From a candidate division BRC1 bacterium ADurb.Bin183 (GTDB lineage Bacteria; Sumerlaeota; Sumerlaeia; MWCT01): a DNA stretch of 64,000 nucleotides. The translations under genes were made by a program, and so were the position numbers. The stretch lies in the NCBI GenBank assembly GCA_002070185.1, contig MWCT01000002.1, forward strand, positions 320,492 through 384,491, in the 5' to 3' direction. The notes under the pieces were generated by a model, which was not told where the DNA came from, did not search any database, and saw only the letters and a list, made by a program, of their open reading frames with translations. Below, piece by piece: positions 34,338 through 44,900 of the stretch (position 1 is its first letter; every line of letters begins with the position of its first letter).

Positions 34338-36950
34338 ATGAAAGTTCTCGAGATTGCTGACCAGCTTGGAATCGCCACAAAAGACCTGCTTCAAGAATTA
34401 AAGAGGATGCGTTTGCCCGTTAAAAATCACATGAGCGTGATTGAGGATCGGGAATTGGAACGCATTCTTCCCATCCTGAAAAATATATTCGAGAAGAAAA
34501 AAACCCAAGATACCGGAGCGGGGGATTCTGTGGATTCCGCGCTTGTTGAATCCGGCGATGCCGAGCGCGCGCAGGAGCCGGCAAAGGCGGAATCTGTGCC
34601 TGAATCTGTTACGCTTCCGCCCAAACCCAAAACAAAGGTATTCCGTCCGGGGTTCCTTCTCAAACCTCAGGCAGCGGCGGCGGATAAATCCAAGCAGGAA
34701 GCCATCGCAAAGGCAAAAGCAGCTAAGGAACAGCCCACACCGGCGGCTCCGAAAACCGCTCAACGTCCGACGGTCATTCAACCGCCTGCATTCATAAAGA
34801 GAAAACCTGCAGCGCCGGCTCCTGTCAAAGAGGAGCCTCACAAACCGATTGATTCCGCGCCTGCGCCCCGCATTGAGCCGGCGCCGAAGCCCGCCGCGGA
34901 AGAAGCAACGGACAAAACCAAAGGCAAGCGGCGCAAAAAGGACGCCAAACAACAGGAATTAATTGTTCCCACAATTGAAGTCATGAGCTTCAAGGAATTG
35001 AGGAAGGATATAGCCGAACGTTGGAAAAAACGCACCAAAGGCAAAAAGGGTGCAAAAACAGAAATCGTTGAAGAACCCCCAAAACGCGCAAAAAAAATTC
35101 GTCCGAGTTTTTATGTGGATGTTGATACACTGCCCGCCGTTCCCACCAAGCGCCCCAAAACATTGAAGAAAAAAGCCGGGCAGGAAAAGCAAAAAACAAA
35201 ATCGGTTATCATTTATGGAGAAGCCACCGTTGAGGAATTTGCCCAAAAAATCGGCGCATCATTGGAAGATGTTATAGCAAAACTGGAATCATTGGGCGAG
35301 CAATTTACCTCAGAGCAGTATTTATCTCCCGAGTATTGCGAGTTTCTTGCGGAGGAATTCGGCGTTGAGCTGGAGATTATCCCGGAAAGCGATGAAAATG
35401 ATATCCGCGAATTTGTTGCGGCAGATGATGAGAAAAAATTAGTCCCTCGCATGCCAGTTGTCACCATCATGGGACACGTGGATCATGGCAAGACCACGCT
35501 TTTAGACAGCATCCGCAAGTCTGACATTGCTAGCCATGAATACGGCGGCATCACCCAACATATCGGGGCATACTGCGTCAAAACTCCCAAAGGGGATCTT
35601 GTGTTTTTGGACACGCCCGGTCATGCGGCTTTCACGGCGATGCGCGCACGCGGCGCAAAAGTGACGGACATTGTTATCCTTGTTGTTTCCGCCGATGACG
35701 GCGTCATGCCCCAGACGATTGAAGCCATCAACCATGCCAAGGCAGCAAACGTTCCCATCATGGTCGCCATCAACAAGATTGACAAACCCGGCGCCAATCC
35801 GGAGCGAATCAAGCAGGATTTAATGCGTTTTCAAATGGTTTCGGAGGATTTGGGCGGCGATACAATCTTTGCTGAAGTTGCCGCCCGCTCCGGTTTGAAT
35901 GTGGAAAAACTTTTGGAGATGATTCACATCCAGGCAGAGGTTCTGGAGCTCAAAGCAGATCCGGATCGTCCTGCCGAAGGCGTCGTTCTTGAAACCCACA
36001 TGGACCCCCTGCGGGGCGTTATCTCAACGCTTCTTGTTCAAAAGGGCACGCTCAAATGCGGCGACGTTATTCTCACCGGCACGCAATTCGGAAAAATCAG
36101 GGTGATGATGGATGACCGCGGGCGCCCCATTAAAGAAGCCGGTCCTTCGATTCCGGTTGAGATTGTTGGATTGACGGGCATCCCAACGGTAGGAGATACT
36201 TTTATTGTTCTTCCCGATGAAAAAGCGGCGCGCAGAATCGCGGCAGCCCGAGCCCTCAGGCGGAAATCGCGCCGCATTCGCCAATCCCGCCATGTCACTT
36301 TGGAAAATCTGCATTCATACATCAGCGATACGGAAAGCAAGACTCTGAATATTATTTTGAAGGGCGATGTGCAGGGTTCCCTTGAGGCTATCACTCAGGC
36401 TTTGGAAAAGCTGAACTCGGAAAAGGTTAAAATCAATATTTTGCATACAGCCGTGGGAAGCGTTTCAGAATCGGACGTGAACCTTGCGGATGCCTCGGAT
36501 GCTATTATCATCGGGTTTAATGTGAGACCGGAGCAATCGGTGGTGGAGTTGGCACAGGAACAGCATGTTGAAATCAAGACTTATCGTATTATTTATGAAT
36601 TGCTCGATGAGGTCAGGCTTGCCATGCAGGGCATGCTGGAGCCGAAATTTAAGGAAGTGGGGCGAGGCAGAGCGGAGGTTCGCCAGGTTTTCAAGATTAC
36701 CAAACTGGGCAATATTGCCGGTTGTTTTGTGACAGAAGGCGAGATACGGAAAACGGACAATGTGCGCCTGTTGAGGGATAATGTGGTTGTCTATCAGGGA
36801 AAGATTTCATCTTTGCGCCGAGTCAAAGATGACGTTGCCAGTGTCTCGAACACGCAAGAATGCGGCATCGGGCTGGAGAATTTCAATGACGTCAAGGTTG
36901 GGGATATTATCGAGACTTTCATGATGGAAGAGATACCGCAGGAATTATAA
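34338..36950 (+). CDS. infB: translation initiation factor IF-2
   Basis: An 870-residue GTPase that places initiator tRNA on the 30S subunit. The first IF2_N module is at 1-50. A long Ala/Pro/Lys-rich linker and a second IF2_N module ([17 protein letters not shown], about 293-350) follow. The G domain shows [10 protein letters not shown] (about 377-386), DTPGHAAF and NKID. Domains II to IV follow, ending in [23 protein letters not shown] precedes the ATG by 9 bases. The usual downstream rbfA is missing; polX is next. The 156 bases before it hold only a weak AACTTCA/TGAAGTT stem. Confidence 0.98.
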   Translation: MKVLEIADQLGIATKDLLQELKRMRLPVKNHMSVIEDRELERILPILKNIFEKKKTQDTGAGDSVDSALVESGDAERAQEPAKAESVPESVTLPPKPKTKVFRPGFLLKPQAAAADKSKQEAIAKAKAAKEQPTPAAPKTAQRPTVIQPPAFIKRKPAAPAPVKEEPHKPIDSAPAPRIEPAPKPAAEEATDKTKGKRRKKDAKQQELIVPTIEVMSFKELRKDIAERWKKRTKGKKGAKTEIVEEPPKRAKKIRPSFYVDVDTLPAVPTKRPKTLKKKAGQEKQKTKSVIIYGEATVEEFAQKIGASLEDVIAKLESLGEQFTSEQYLSPEYCEFLAEEFGVELEIIPESDENDIREFVAADDEKKLVPRMPVVTIMGHVDHGKTTLLDSIRKSDIASHEYGGITQHIGAYCVKTPKGDLVFLDTPGHAAFTAMRARGAKVTDIVILVVSADDGVMPQTIEAINHAKAANVPIMVAINKIDKPGANPERIKQDLMRFQMVSEDLGGDTIFAEVAARSGLNVEKLLEMIHIQAEVLELKADPDRPAEGVVLETHMDPLRGVISTLLVQKGTLKCGDVILTGTQFGKIRVMMDDRGRPIKEAGPSIPVEIVGLTGIPTVGDTFIVLPDEKAARRIAAARALRRKSRRIRQSRHVTLENLHSYISDTESKTLNIILKGDVQGSLEAITQALEKLNSEKVKINILHTAVGSVSESDVNLADASDAIIIGFNVRPEQSVVELAQEQHVEIKTYRIIYELLDEVRLAMQGMLEPKFKEVGRGRAEVRQVFKITKLGNIAGCFVTEGEIRKTDNVRLLRDNVVVYQGKISSLRRVKDDVASVSNTQECGIGLENFNDVKVGDIIETFMMEEIPQEL

Positions 36951-37008
36951 TCAATAGTCGTTCGTTTGCAGTTGTTTTTATTTCATTATCTTGTGCGGCG
37001 GTGGTTGC

Positions 37009-38733
37009 ATGGACAAGAAAGAGCTGGCGGAGGTTCTGGAGGACATCGCCACTCTGCTTGAAATCAAAGGGGAAAATCCCTTCAAAAGCAACGCCTACCG
37101 AAACGCCGCTCGAACCATCGAAACATTGGAAAAGCCGCTGGAGGACTTTCAGGTTGTTGAGGATTTTCGCGGGCTGAAAGGAATCGGCGTTTCTATTGCG
37201 GAAAAAATTCTCACCTTGCTCAAAGAGGGCAGGCTCCCGTATTACGAGCAGCTGAAAGCAAGCATTCCCTCCGGTTTGATTGACATGCTTTCAATCCCCG
37301 GTTTTGGACCGAAAAAGGTGCGCGCGGTTTATGAGAATCTGGGCGTGTCAACTGTGGGCGAATTGGAATATGCCTGCCATGAAAATAAGTTGGTCGAGCT
37401 TGCCGGCTTTGGCGCGAAGACGCAGGAAAATATTCTTAAAGGCATCGAATATCTCAAAAAATCGCAGGGGCGTTTTTATTTTCATGAGGCGCTTGATCCG
37501 GCGCGGGAACTTTGCGCCGCCATGCAAAAGGTCGGCGGGTTGAAAAAGATTGAGATTGCGGGCAGCCTTCGGCGTTTCAACGATACAGTGAAGGATATTG
37601 ATATTCTGGCGTCGGCTGAGAATCCGCATGCCGTGATGGATGCGTTTGTTTCGCATTTGCTTGTGGAATCGGTCATAAACCGCGGCGACACCAAATGCAG
37701 CGTCCGGCTTATCAATGGCATCAATGCAGATTTGCGCGTCGTCTCAGAGCCGCAGTTTCCCTATGCGCTCATGTATTTTACCGGGAGCAAGGCGCACAAC
37801 GTTGCGCTGCGCGGGCGCGCCTTGAAAATGGGATACAAATTAAATGAATATGGTTTGTTTCCGCGCGATTCTGAGACATCGGAGTTTTTGGGTTCTGAAA
37901 AAGAGGTGTTTAAAAAACTCGGGCTTGCCTTTATTCCGCCCGAGCTGCGCGAGGACAGGGGCGAACTGGAAGCAGCCGAAAGCGGGAGCATCCCGCGCCT
38001 TGTGGAAATGAGCGACATCAAGGGGATATTTCATGTTCACACGCCTTATAGCGACGGGCTTGCTTCCATTCGAGAATACGCCGATGAGTGCCTAAAGCGC
38101 GGATTTGAATATCTGGGCGTGAGCGACCATAGCCGTTCCGCCACCTATGCCAACGGGCTTTCGCCTGAGCGGATTCAAAAGCAGGGCGAGGAGATTGACG
38201 CCCTCAATAAAAAGATAAAAAATTTTCGGATTTTTAAGGGAATCGAGTCGGACATTTTGTCGGATGGTTCTTTGGATTATCCTGACGAGGTTTTGAAAAA
38301 TCTGGATTTTGTCATAGCCTCCATCCACAGCGGTTTCAAAAAATCAAAAGAAGAGATGACGCGCCGATTGATTAAGGCGATAGAAAATCCATATACGACT
38401 ATGCTCGGGCATCCGACAGGTCGGCTGCTTTTGGCGCGGGAAGGCTATGAGGTGGATATGGAGGAGGTTATCCGCGCCGCCGCGCAGAATGGGAAAATTA
38501 TTGAACTCAATGCCAATCCTTACCGTTTTGATATTGACTGGAGGCTTATCCGCAAAGCCGTTGACTCGGGCGTGCTTATCAGCATTAATCCCGATGCGCA
38601 TCGTTTGGATAATCTTGATTATACTTTTTTGGGTGCGGGCATGGCTCGCAAGGGATGGAGCGAGGCGCGCCATATTTTCAACACCCGCTCCGCCAAGGAG
38701 GTGGAAGAATATTTCAAGAAACGGTCGGGGTAA
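37009..38733 (+). CDS. polX: family X DNA polymerase with PHP exonuclease domain (PolX)
   Basis: A 574-residue repair polymerase. A helix-hairpin-helix 8-kDa-like domain opens the protein (LLEIKGENPFKSNAYRNAA, LKGIGVSIAEKI). The nucleotidyltransferase core has GSLRRFNDTVKDIDIL, giving the Asp-x-Asp pair, and INADLRVV with the third Asp. From about 335 a PHP phosphoesterase domain follows with HVHTPYSDG, GVSDHSRS, GIESDIL, ASIHSG, HPTGR and NPDAHR, the set of metal ligands for 3'-5' exonuclease or AP endonuclease activity. The ATG at 37009 was chosen over a TTG at 36991; both have weak ribosome-binding sites. It lies 58 bases after infB. Confidence 0.95.
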   Translation: MDKKELAEVLEDIATLLEIKGENPFKSNAYRNAARTIETLEKPLEDFQVVEDFRGLKGIGVSIAEKILTLLKEGRLPYYEQLKASIPSGLIDMLSIPGFGPKKVRAVYENLGVSTVGELEYACHENKLVELAGFGAKTQENILKGIEYLKKSQGRFYFHEALDPARELCAAMQKVGGLKKIEIAGSLRRFNDTVKDIDILASAENPHAVMDAFVSHLLVESVINRGDTKCSVRLINGINADLRVVSEPQFPYALMYFTGSKAHNVALRGRALKMGYKLNEYGLFPRDSETSEFLGSEKEVFKKLGLAFIPPELREDRGELEAAESGSIPRLVEMSDIKGIFHVHTPYSDGLASIREYADECLKRGFEYLGVSDHSRSATYANGLSPERIQKQGEEIDALNKKIKNFRIFKGIESDILSDGSLDYPDEVLKNLDFVIASIHSGFKKSKEEMTRRLIKAIENPYTTMLGHPTGRLLLAREGYEVDMEEVIRAAAQNGKIIELNANPYRFDIDWRLIRKAVDSGVLISINPDAHRLDNLDYTFLGAGMARKGWSEARHIFNTRSAKEVEEYFKKRSG

Positions 38734-38850
38734 ATCCAAACGTTGCTCAGCAATGAAAAACGTTTGACAATGCGGGGGAGATTGGGGAACGTCCGATTTG
38801 TTTATTCAGCCGGAAATTTTAATTTGATTTGTAAAAAAAGGTGAACACTT

Positions 38851-40305
38851 ATGATGGGCAAACACAAAGACAAACATCCAGAGAAGAGACTTTTTTTGAT
38901 AGGCGTTTCGCTTTTCATCTGCGCCTTTATTGTGCTGGGACAGGTGGCGCTGAAGGTGCGGGCGGCGGAGAAAGACGATGATTTTTACAAATATGCGGAT
39001 ATATTCACGGAGGTTTTTTCTGAGGTAAAAGGCAAATATGTGGAAGAGGTGGATTCGGGCAAGCTCATGGAAGGCGCCCTGCAGGGGATGTTCATGACGC
39101 TCGATTCGCACAGTCAGTTCCTTGAGCCCGATTCGCTTTCGCAACTGGAAAAGGATACCGAAGGGGAGTTTTCCGGTATTGGCATCCACATAACAATCCG
39201 CGATGGCGTCCTGACGGTCATTGCGCCGATCCCCGGGTCACCTTCGGCAAAGTTGGGCATTCGGGCATGGGATCGCATCATTGAAATTGAGGGGAAATCC
39301 ACGGAAGGCATCACAATCATGGAAGCGGTCAAAAAACTGACCGGCACCCCCGGCACAACCGTCAATATTACCATCTATCGCAAGGGCGAACCCAAACCTT
39401 TATACTTTACAGTAACGCGTGCAAACATCAAGGTTAATAGCGTATATTTCAAGAAAATCGGCGATGATATCGGGTATATCCGCCTTGCCAAATACAGCGA
39501 GAGCACGGCGGCGGATATGAAAAAGGCTCTGCTTTCCCTGAAAAAAGAGAACATCAAAGGTTTGATTATTGACCAACGGTTTAACTCCGGCGGTCTTTTG
39601 GATCAGGTGGTGAAGGTGGCGGAATATTTTGTGCCCAAAGGCGAGATGATTGTCAGCACAAAGGGGCGTCTTTCCAATCAGAATCGGGAATTCAAATCAC
39701 AGGCTGAGCCAATTATGGAGCTGCCTCTTGTGGTTCTGGTCAACCGCGCCAGCGCCAGCGCGGCTGAAATCCTGACGGGCGCCATTCAGGATCATAAGCT
39801 TGGCGTGATTATTGCGCCCCGCGGCGAACATACCTTTGGCAAAGGCTCTGTTCAGACTATTGAGGAGCTGAAAAATACAATTTCTTGGGACGAGAACAAC
39901 AACCCCAAACGCTGCGCCCTTCGTCTCACCACCGCCCGCTATTACACGCCGAACGGAAAAACCATAGACAAGGTGGGCATAACCCCGGATATTGAAATTG
40001 ATTTGCCGGAAAACCACGAAGCGGAGTTAGCCTCCCACGGGCTTATGGGGGATCCGGATATGACGGAACCGGCTATCAGTAAAACGAAAAAACCTCAAAC
40101 GATTGACGAGGATGAAGAGACTTCGCCCGTTTCTGAACTTGATAAATCAGATGATGATAAGTTTTATATGAAGGCGGAAAAGGAAAAGGAAGCAAAGGAA
40201 AAACTCTTTTTGGATGTTATGCTCGAGGAATCGGTCAAAATTATGAAGGCATATCTTTTGATGAGCGGCGCAAATTCCGGCAGCGCAAAAATTCAAGCGG
40301 AATAG
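38851..40305 (+). CDS. ctpA: S41-family carboxy-terminal processing protease
   Basis: A 484-residue periplasmic serine protease. An N-terminal membrane anchor or signal peptide (about 14-33) is followed by a PDZ domain (FSGIGIHITIRDGVLTVIAP to TVNITIYRKG, about 108-185). The S41 core has VNRASASAAEIL with the catalytic Ser and FGKGSVQTIEEL with the Lys. The LxxDxRxNxGG block reads LIIDQRFNSGG. A charged C-terminal tail of about 70 residues contains acidic and Lys-rich stretches. Such Prc/CtpA enzymes trim lipoproteins and peptidoglycan hydrolases. Upstream is AAAAAAGGTG before two adjacent ATG codons. It is probably cotranscribed with the next gene. Confidence 0.94.
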   Translation: MMGKHKDKHPEKRLFLIGVSLFICAFIVLGQVALKVRAAEKDDDFYKYADIFTEVFSEVKGKYVEEVDSGKLMEGALQGMFMTLDSHSQFLEPDSLSQLEKDTEGEFSGIGIHITIRDGVLTVIAPIPGSPSAKLGIRAWDRIIEIEGKSTEGITIMEAVKKLTGTPGTTVNITIYRKGEPKPLYFTVTRANIKVNSVYFKKIGDDIGYIRLAKYSESTAADMKKALLSLKKENIKGLIIDQRFNSGGLLDQVVKVAEYFVPKGEMIVSTKGRLSNQNREFKSQAEPIMELPLVVLVNRASASAAEILTGAIQDHKLGVIIAPRGEHTFGKGSVQTIEELKNTISWDENNNPKRCALRLTTARYYTPNGKTIDKVGITPDIEIDLPENHEAELASHGLMGDPDMTEPAISKTKKPQTIDEDEETSPVSELDKSDDDKFYMKAEKEKEAKEKLFLDVMLEESVKIMKAYLLMSGANSGSAKIQAE

Positions 40306-40342
40306 CTCAAGCCCGTCCGCAAACGAGGTTCAAAAAATCGCG

Positions 40343-41875
40343 ATGAAAATTACCACAGCTGAAGAAATGCGGGAGATCGACCGCATATCCATAGAGGAGC
40401 GCGGGGTTCCCAGCCTGTCCCTGATGGAAAATGCCGGCATGGCTGTTTCCCAATATATTCTTCATCGCATTGCGCCGAAGCATGTGGCGGTTGTGACGGG
40501 CAAAGGGAATAATGCCGGCGATGGGTTTGTGGCGGCGCGGCATCTTTACAACGCGGGAATCAAAGTTACTCTTTTGATGCTTTCAGGAGAAAAGGAACTT
40601 TCCGGCGGCGCCGAGAGGAATTACTCCGTCCTTTCTTTGGAAATTCCGCGCTACCTTTGCACAATGGGCAGCCAGATTGCGATGAACCTTGAGGAGGCTG
40701 ATTGCGTAGTTGACGCGATTTTAGGAACCGGCGTCAAGGGAGAGGTGAATGGTTTATACCGCGAGGCGATTGAGGCTATTAATGAATCGCAGACTACGGT
40801 GGTGTCGGTGGATATTCCCTCAGGTTTGCCGGCGGATGCGGAATATTTTGACGGACTTTGTGTTCATGCGGATTGCACGATAACGATGGGGCTGCCAAAG
40901 ATTGGGATGATGCAATATCCCGCTGCGGGGTTTTGCGGTGAGATTATCGCCGCGCCCATCGGACATCCGGAAGATCTTTTGAATGAATGTTGCGAGTCGC
41001 GCACACATTTAATTACTATGGAATTAGCGCGCGAAACGCTCCCCTATCGTCCGGCGGACGGGCACAAGGGAACCTTTGGCTCGGTCTTGGCGGTCGCCGG
41101 CTCCACGGGGATGACGGGCGCGGCTGCGCTCTGTTCGCTTTCAGCGGCGCGTTCCGGCGCGGGTCTGGTTTTTCTTGCAATTCCGCAAAGTCTCAATCCG
41201 ATTCTTGAAATCAAGATTACTGAACCGATCACGATTCCCCTGCCGACCAAAGAGGACGGCATTCCTGATACGGGGATGCTTTCGGGCATTCTGGATAAAT
41301 CTCGCTTTGTTGACGCCATTGCGCTTGGTCCGGGCATGGGACGAACCGCCGGAGCGCAGAGCCTGATTCGGGAGGTTTATGCGCAATCAACGGTTCCCCT
41401 TGTTCTGGATGCGGACGGTATCAATGCCTTTCAGGGCGCGGCGCATCTTTTGGGCGAACGCAAGGCTCCCGCTATTTTGACGCCGCATCCTGGAGAGATG
41501 TCCGGACTTATTGGAATTCCATCGGGAGAGATTCAAAAAAAGCGGTTAAGCATTGCGCGGGAATTTGCCATTGAACGGGACGTTGTTCTGGTTTTGAAAG
41601 GGGCGCGGACAGTTATTGCGGCGCCTTCGGGAGACGTCTATGTGAACATCGCCGGCGACACGGCATTGAGCAAAGGCGGAAGCGGGGATGTTCTGACGGG
41701 ATTAATTGCCGGATTTCTTGCGCAAAAGGTTGAGCCTTTATATGCGGCGATTCTGGGTGTTTATATCCATGGTGTTGCGGGAGAAAAAGCCGCCGAAGCC
41801 AGAACGGAACGCGCGGCTCTGCCCAGCGATGTTCTGGACGCTATTTCCTCCGCGTTTAAAATTATAGAAAAGTAG
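40343..41875 (+). CDS. nnr: bifunctional NAD(P)H-hydrate epimerase and ADP-dependent dehydratase
   Basis: A 510-residue metabolite-repair enzyme. It epimerises and dehydrates damaged NAD(P)HX. The N-terminal YjeF_N domain (about 1-215) shows GKGNNAGDGFVAARHL and VVSVDIPSGLPAD. The C-terminal ribokinase-like dehydratase domain shows KGTFGSVLAVAGSTGMTGAA, ALGPGMGRT, LTPHPGEM and SKGGSGDVLTG with its conserved Asp. Both domains look intact. It begins 37 bases after the S41 protease gene and converges on the C25 peptidase gene, with 28 bases between the stops. Confidence 0.96.
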   Translation: MKITTAEEMREIDRISIEERGVPSLSLMENAGMAVSQYILHRIAPKHVAVVTGKGNNAGDGFVAARHLYNAGIKVTLLMLSGEKELSGGAERNYSVLSLEIPRYLCTMGSQIAMNLEEADCVVDAILGTGVKGEVNGLYREAIEAINESQTTVVSVDIPSGLPADAEYFDGLCVHADCTITMGLPKIGMMQYPAAGFCGEIIAAPIGHPEDLLNECCESRTHLITMELARETLPYRPADGHKGTFGSVLAVAGSTGMTGAAALCSLSAARSGAGLVFLAIPQSLNPILEIKITEPITIPLPTKEDGIPDTGMLSGILDKSRFVDAIALGPGMGRTAGAQSLIREVYAQSTVPLVLDADGINAFQGAAHLLGERKAPAILTPHPGEMSGLIGIPSGEIQKKRLSIAREFAIERDVVLVLKGARTVIAAPSGDVYVNIAGDTALSKGGSGDVLTGLIAGFLAQKVEPLYAAILGVYIHGVAGEKAAEARTERAALPSDVLDAISSAFKIIEK

Positions 41876-41903
41876 TAAAGGATTTGCCTGCCTGCAAACC
41901 TCA

Positions 41904-44900
41904 TCAGGGTTTATCGGTTTCAACGCTTGAAAATCTCTGCGAGCTGCCTTTGAGAAAGACTTGAAACGAGGGGCGATATGTAAATTTTGCCTCTTCTTCT
42001 TTCAGCTGCCATATAAAATCAATTTCGGCTGTTTCGCCGGGTTCGATGCGCGGGTAAAGCGTCTCGCCGATAGTTGTTTCGGGTGTTTGAATTTTGCTTT
42101 TGAAAAATCTGACGGACACGTTTTTAGCTTCGGTCTCCCCTTCATTTCTAACTTTTGCCACAAGATGGGCAATGAGGTCTTCTTTTTCTTTTTCTGTCTG
42201 ACGAATTTCAATGCCGTCGGTTATGAGTTTTGCTTTTGTGCGGACATAAATTTCCACAGAGGCTGTGTTGTTATTTTCGTTTGATTCCGCCAGCAGCTCT
42301 GATGAATCCGCTTTGACGAAGATAATATTTTTGCCGCTGTTCTTGATGGGATCCCATCGGAGGCGAACGATTTTAGTTGTCTGCGGTTTGAGATGGGAAA
42401 CTTCGCGCTCGGGTTTTCCGGTGTAATCGAAGAGGGGGCGTCCGCCTTGCGCGGGGTCGTTATCAAAAAGGCATACGCGGAAGTGTTCCGCGGGGGATTT
42501 GCCTTGATTTGTGACAGGGACGTCAAAGAAGACGGTCTTCCCTTCGGTTGGTTTTTCCTCCGATAGTGTGATAGTTTCGGATTGGATTACGAGGTCGCAT
42601 AAATCTTCTGGATTGTATTCGAATGTAAAATAATTATTGTCGGGATTGACGTCGCTTATGCCTTGAGGCGGCAGGGCTTTCAGGGTGAACATTTGTCTGG
42701 TGGAGGCGTCCTGAAAGTTAAACGTCAAAGTTGCCGGATTGGGAAGTAGCGCCGCCATCGGCGGGAGCCGCAAACTCCGTAAGACAACGCCTTCGGTTGT
42801 TGCGCCGGAGCATAGAACCAGATTTGCATAATCAAGCGGCATGGTTCCCAGATTATAGACGGGCAGGTTTAAGTTCATCGTCACGGATTCGCCGTTTTGG
42901 GCAAACGAGCGTTTCATGAGCATTTCTGAGATGCATAAATCCGGCGAGGTTTGAGAATCGTCAAGGGCGGCAACTGCGATGATTTCGGATGATTGAACAG
43001 ATACGTCCGGCGCGGGGTTTTGATAATAATTCATCAATTGAAATTTGTAGATATTAAGTCCGGCATGGGGAATAACATCCGCCGCAAGGGTGCGCGAGGC
43101 ATTGGCGGGAATTCCCCGCGAGAATGTTTGAGGAGGGTTCGACGGCTGGGTTAGGTTGAGCAATTCAACACGCGCATCCGCGCAGGGGACAGGGGTGTTA
43201 TTTTTCAGCTCGACAGAAATTTTTAGGGGTTCGCCGAGGCGGATTTCCTTGAGGGCTTTTTCGGGGCGGGGATTCTGCAGCGAAAGGCAGGGGTCGCCGA
43301 CAATGATTGAAACCGCCCCAACGGCATCTTGTCCTGTTTTTTCGTTGAAGGCGTAACACCGAGCCGTCCATTCACCGGCGGCGGAATTTTCTGGGAGTTC
43401 AAGAAAAGATTCATAAACGCCTTTGGTGTAATCAACAATGGGGAGCGTTTGAGAGGGTTCATTTGCTGGCGGCCAGAGTTGAAGGATGGCTTTGCCTTTT
43501 TGGGGCGAGGCAATTGCGGCGGTGATTTTGATGGTTGCGGGCAGTTCCTTTGATGAGATTATTTTTTTATCGGCAGACAAGGAGACATCGCCCCGAGGGA
43601 TTTGCAGGGCAAGCGCGGGGTCTCCAAGAAGGATGAACATTTGCATAATCTCGACCTGATTTTTTCTAAGGAGATAAAGTGAGCGGGCAAGCGCGGTTGC
43701 GTCGCCCATCCGGCGAACGCGTTTTTCAAAAAAGGCTTCATGGAGAGCCGCTGAGAGTTTCATGTGTCCGGAGCTGAAGCCGGGACCAGACGGGACAAAA
43801 AGACCGATGGCGCCGCCTGACGGTTGCCGCAGCATGTCTTCCGAGATGGCGATATTCCACTTGGGGACGGGGTAATCAATGGCTCCGCTGTTGCAGGTCA
43901 TGTTGGCAACAAAGGTGAGATGATTTTTATTTGTGAGGCGGATGTTGTCGCTGTTGATGGTGTCGCCGCCGAACCAGATGCGCTCATCTGCCCAGATATT
44001 GGGCGAGCCGTGTCCAAAGAATGAAAGATACACTGCGCCGTTTTGGAAAAGGTCGAATATTTTTGCTGTGGCAACAGTGCTGATTTTGGCTTTTGTGCGT
44101 TCAACAAAAGCTTGGTCCAGATAGAAATTATCCTCAAGGGGCAGATATTCCAGATAGACGGTCTTTGCGGAGAAAGCGGCGGGGGTGAATTCTTTGCGCA
44201 GCGTTTCCGCCTCCTTGTCAAAAGGGCCGTCATCCGCCACCAATCCAAGCGTGGCGCGCCATTCGCCAAGAGATGGTTTTGTTTCGTAGTGTATGATTTT
44301 ATTTACGACATTTTCCGCATCGGCAAGATTGTTAACGGAAATCCTTCCGAGGAGGATATCGGGGTATTCATCTTCGCCGATGAGCGTGGTGAACCAGTGC
44401 TCGGACGCCCATTTATCCTGATCGCCCATGCGCGAGATATGGGAATAGGCAGGGACGTAGTTGATGATATCGTTGCGCGCCTCATGCTTGTAATCGCTTG
44501 TGGCGTCGCCGATAAAAAGGACGTAGGCAGGCGGAATTTTCCAGCTCACAAGGGTTGAGGCGAGAAATTGTTTGATGGGGACGGGGCTTTGAATGCCGTG
44601 GCTGAACTCGTCATAAATAGCGCGAACATCCACGATTTTCACTTTCATGCGGGATTTTTTTTCTCGATGAATCGCCAGACGTTTTGCGGCTGGGATGAAA
44701 TCGGGGTGGGCGATAATCAAATAATCGGCGGCTTGATTCGGGGCGTGAAGGTTTTCATTCAGGAGAAAGCGGGTTTCATCCGGATGGCGGACGAAATCAA
44801 AAATGGTGAGAAGGCAGGAGGCGGGCTGGCTTCCTAAAGAAAACGTCAACTTTCCGGGGATTGTTTTTTTTGTGATGATAAAACGGGGGCGGTAGCAATC

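Noticed and set aside
34274..34360. A 28-codon frame before infB with CPxxxxxxxCPKCG, like a mini zinc finger
   Set aside because: No ribosome-binding site, overlaps the infB start, and too short to distinguish from chance.
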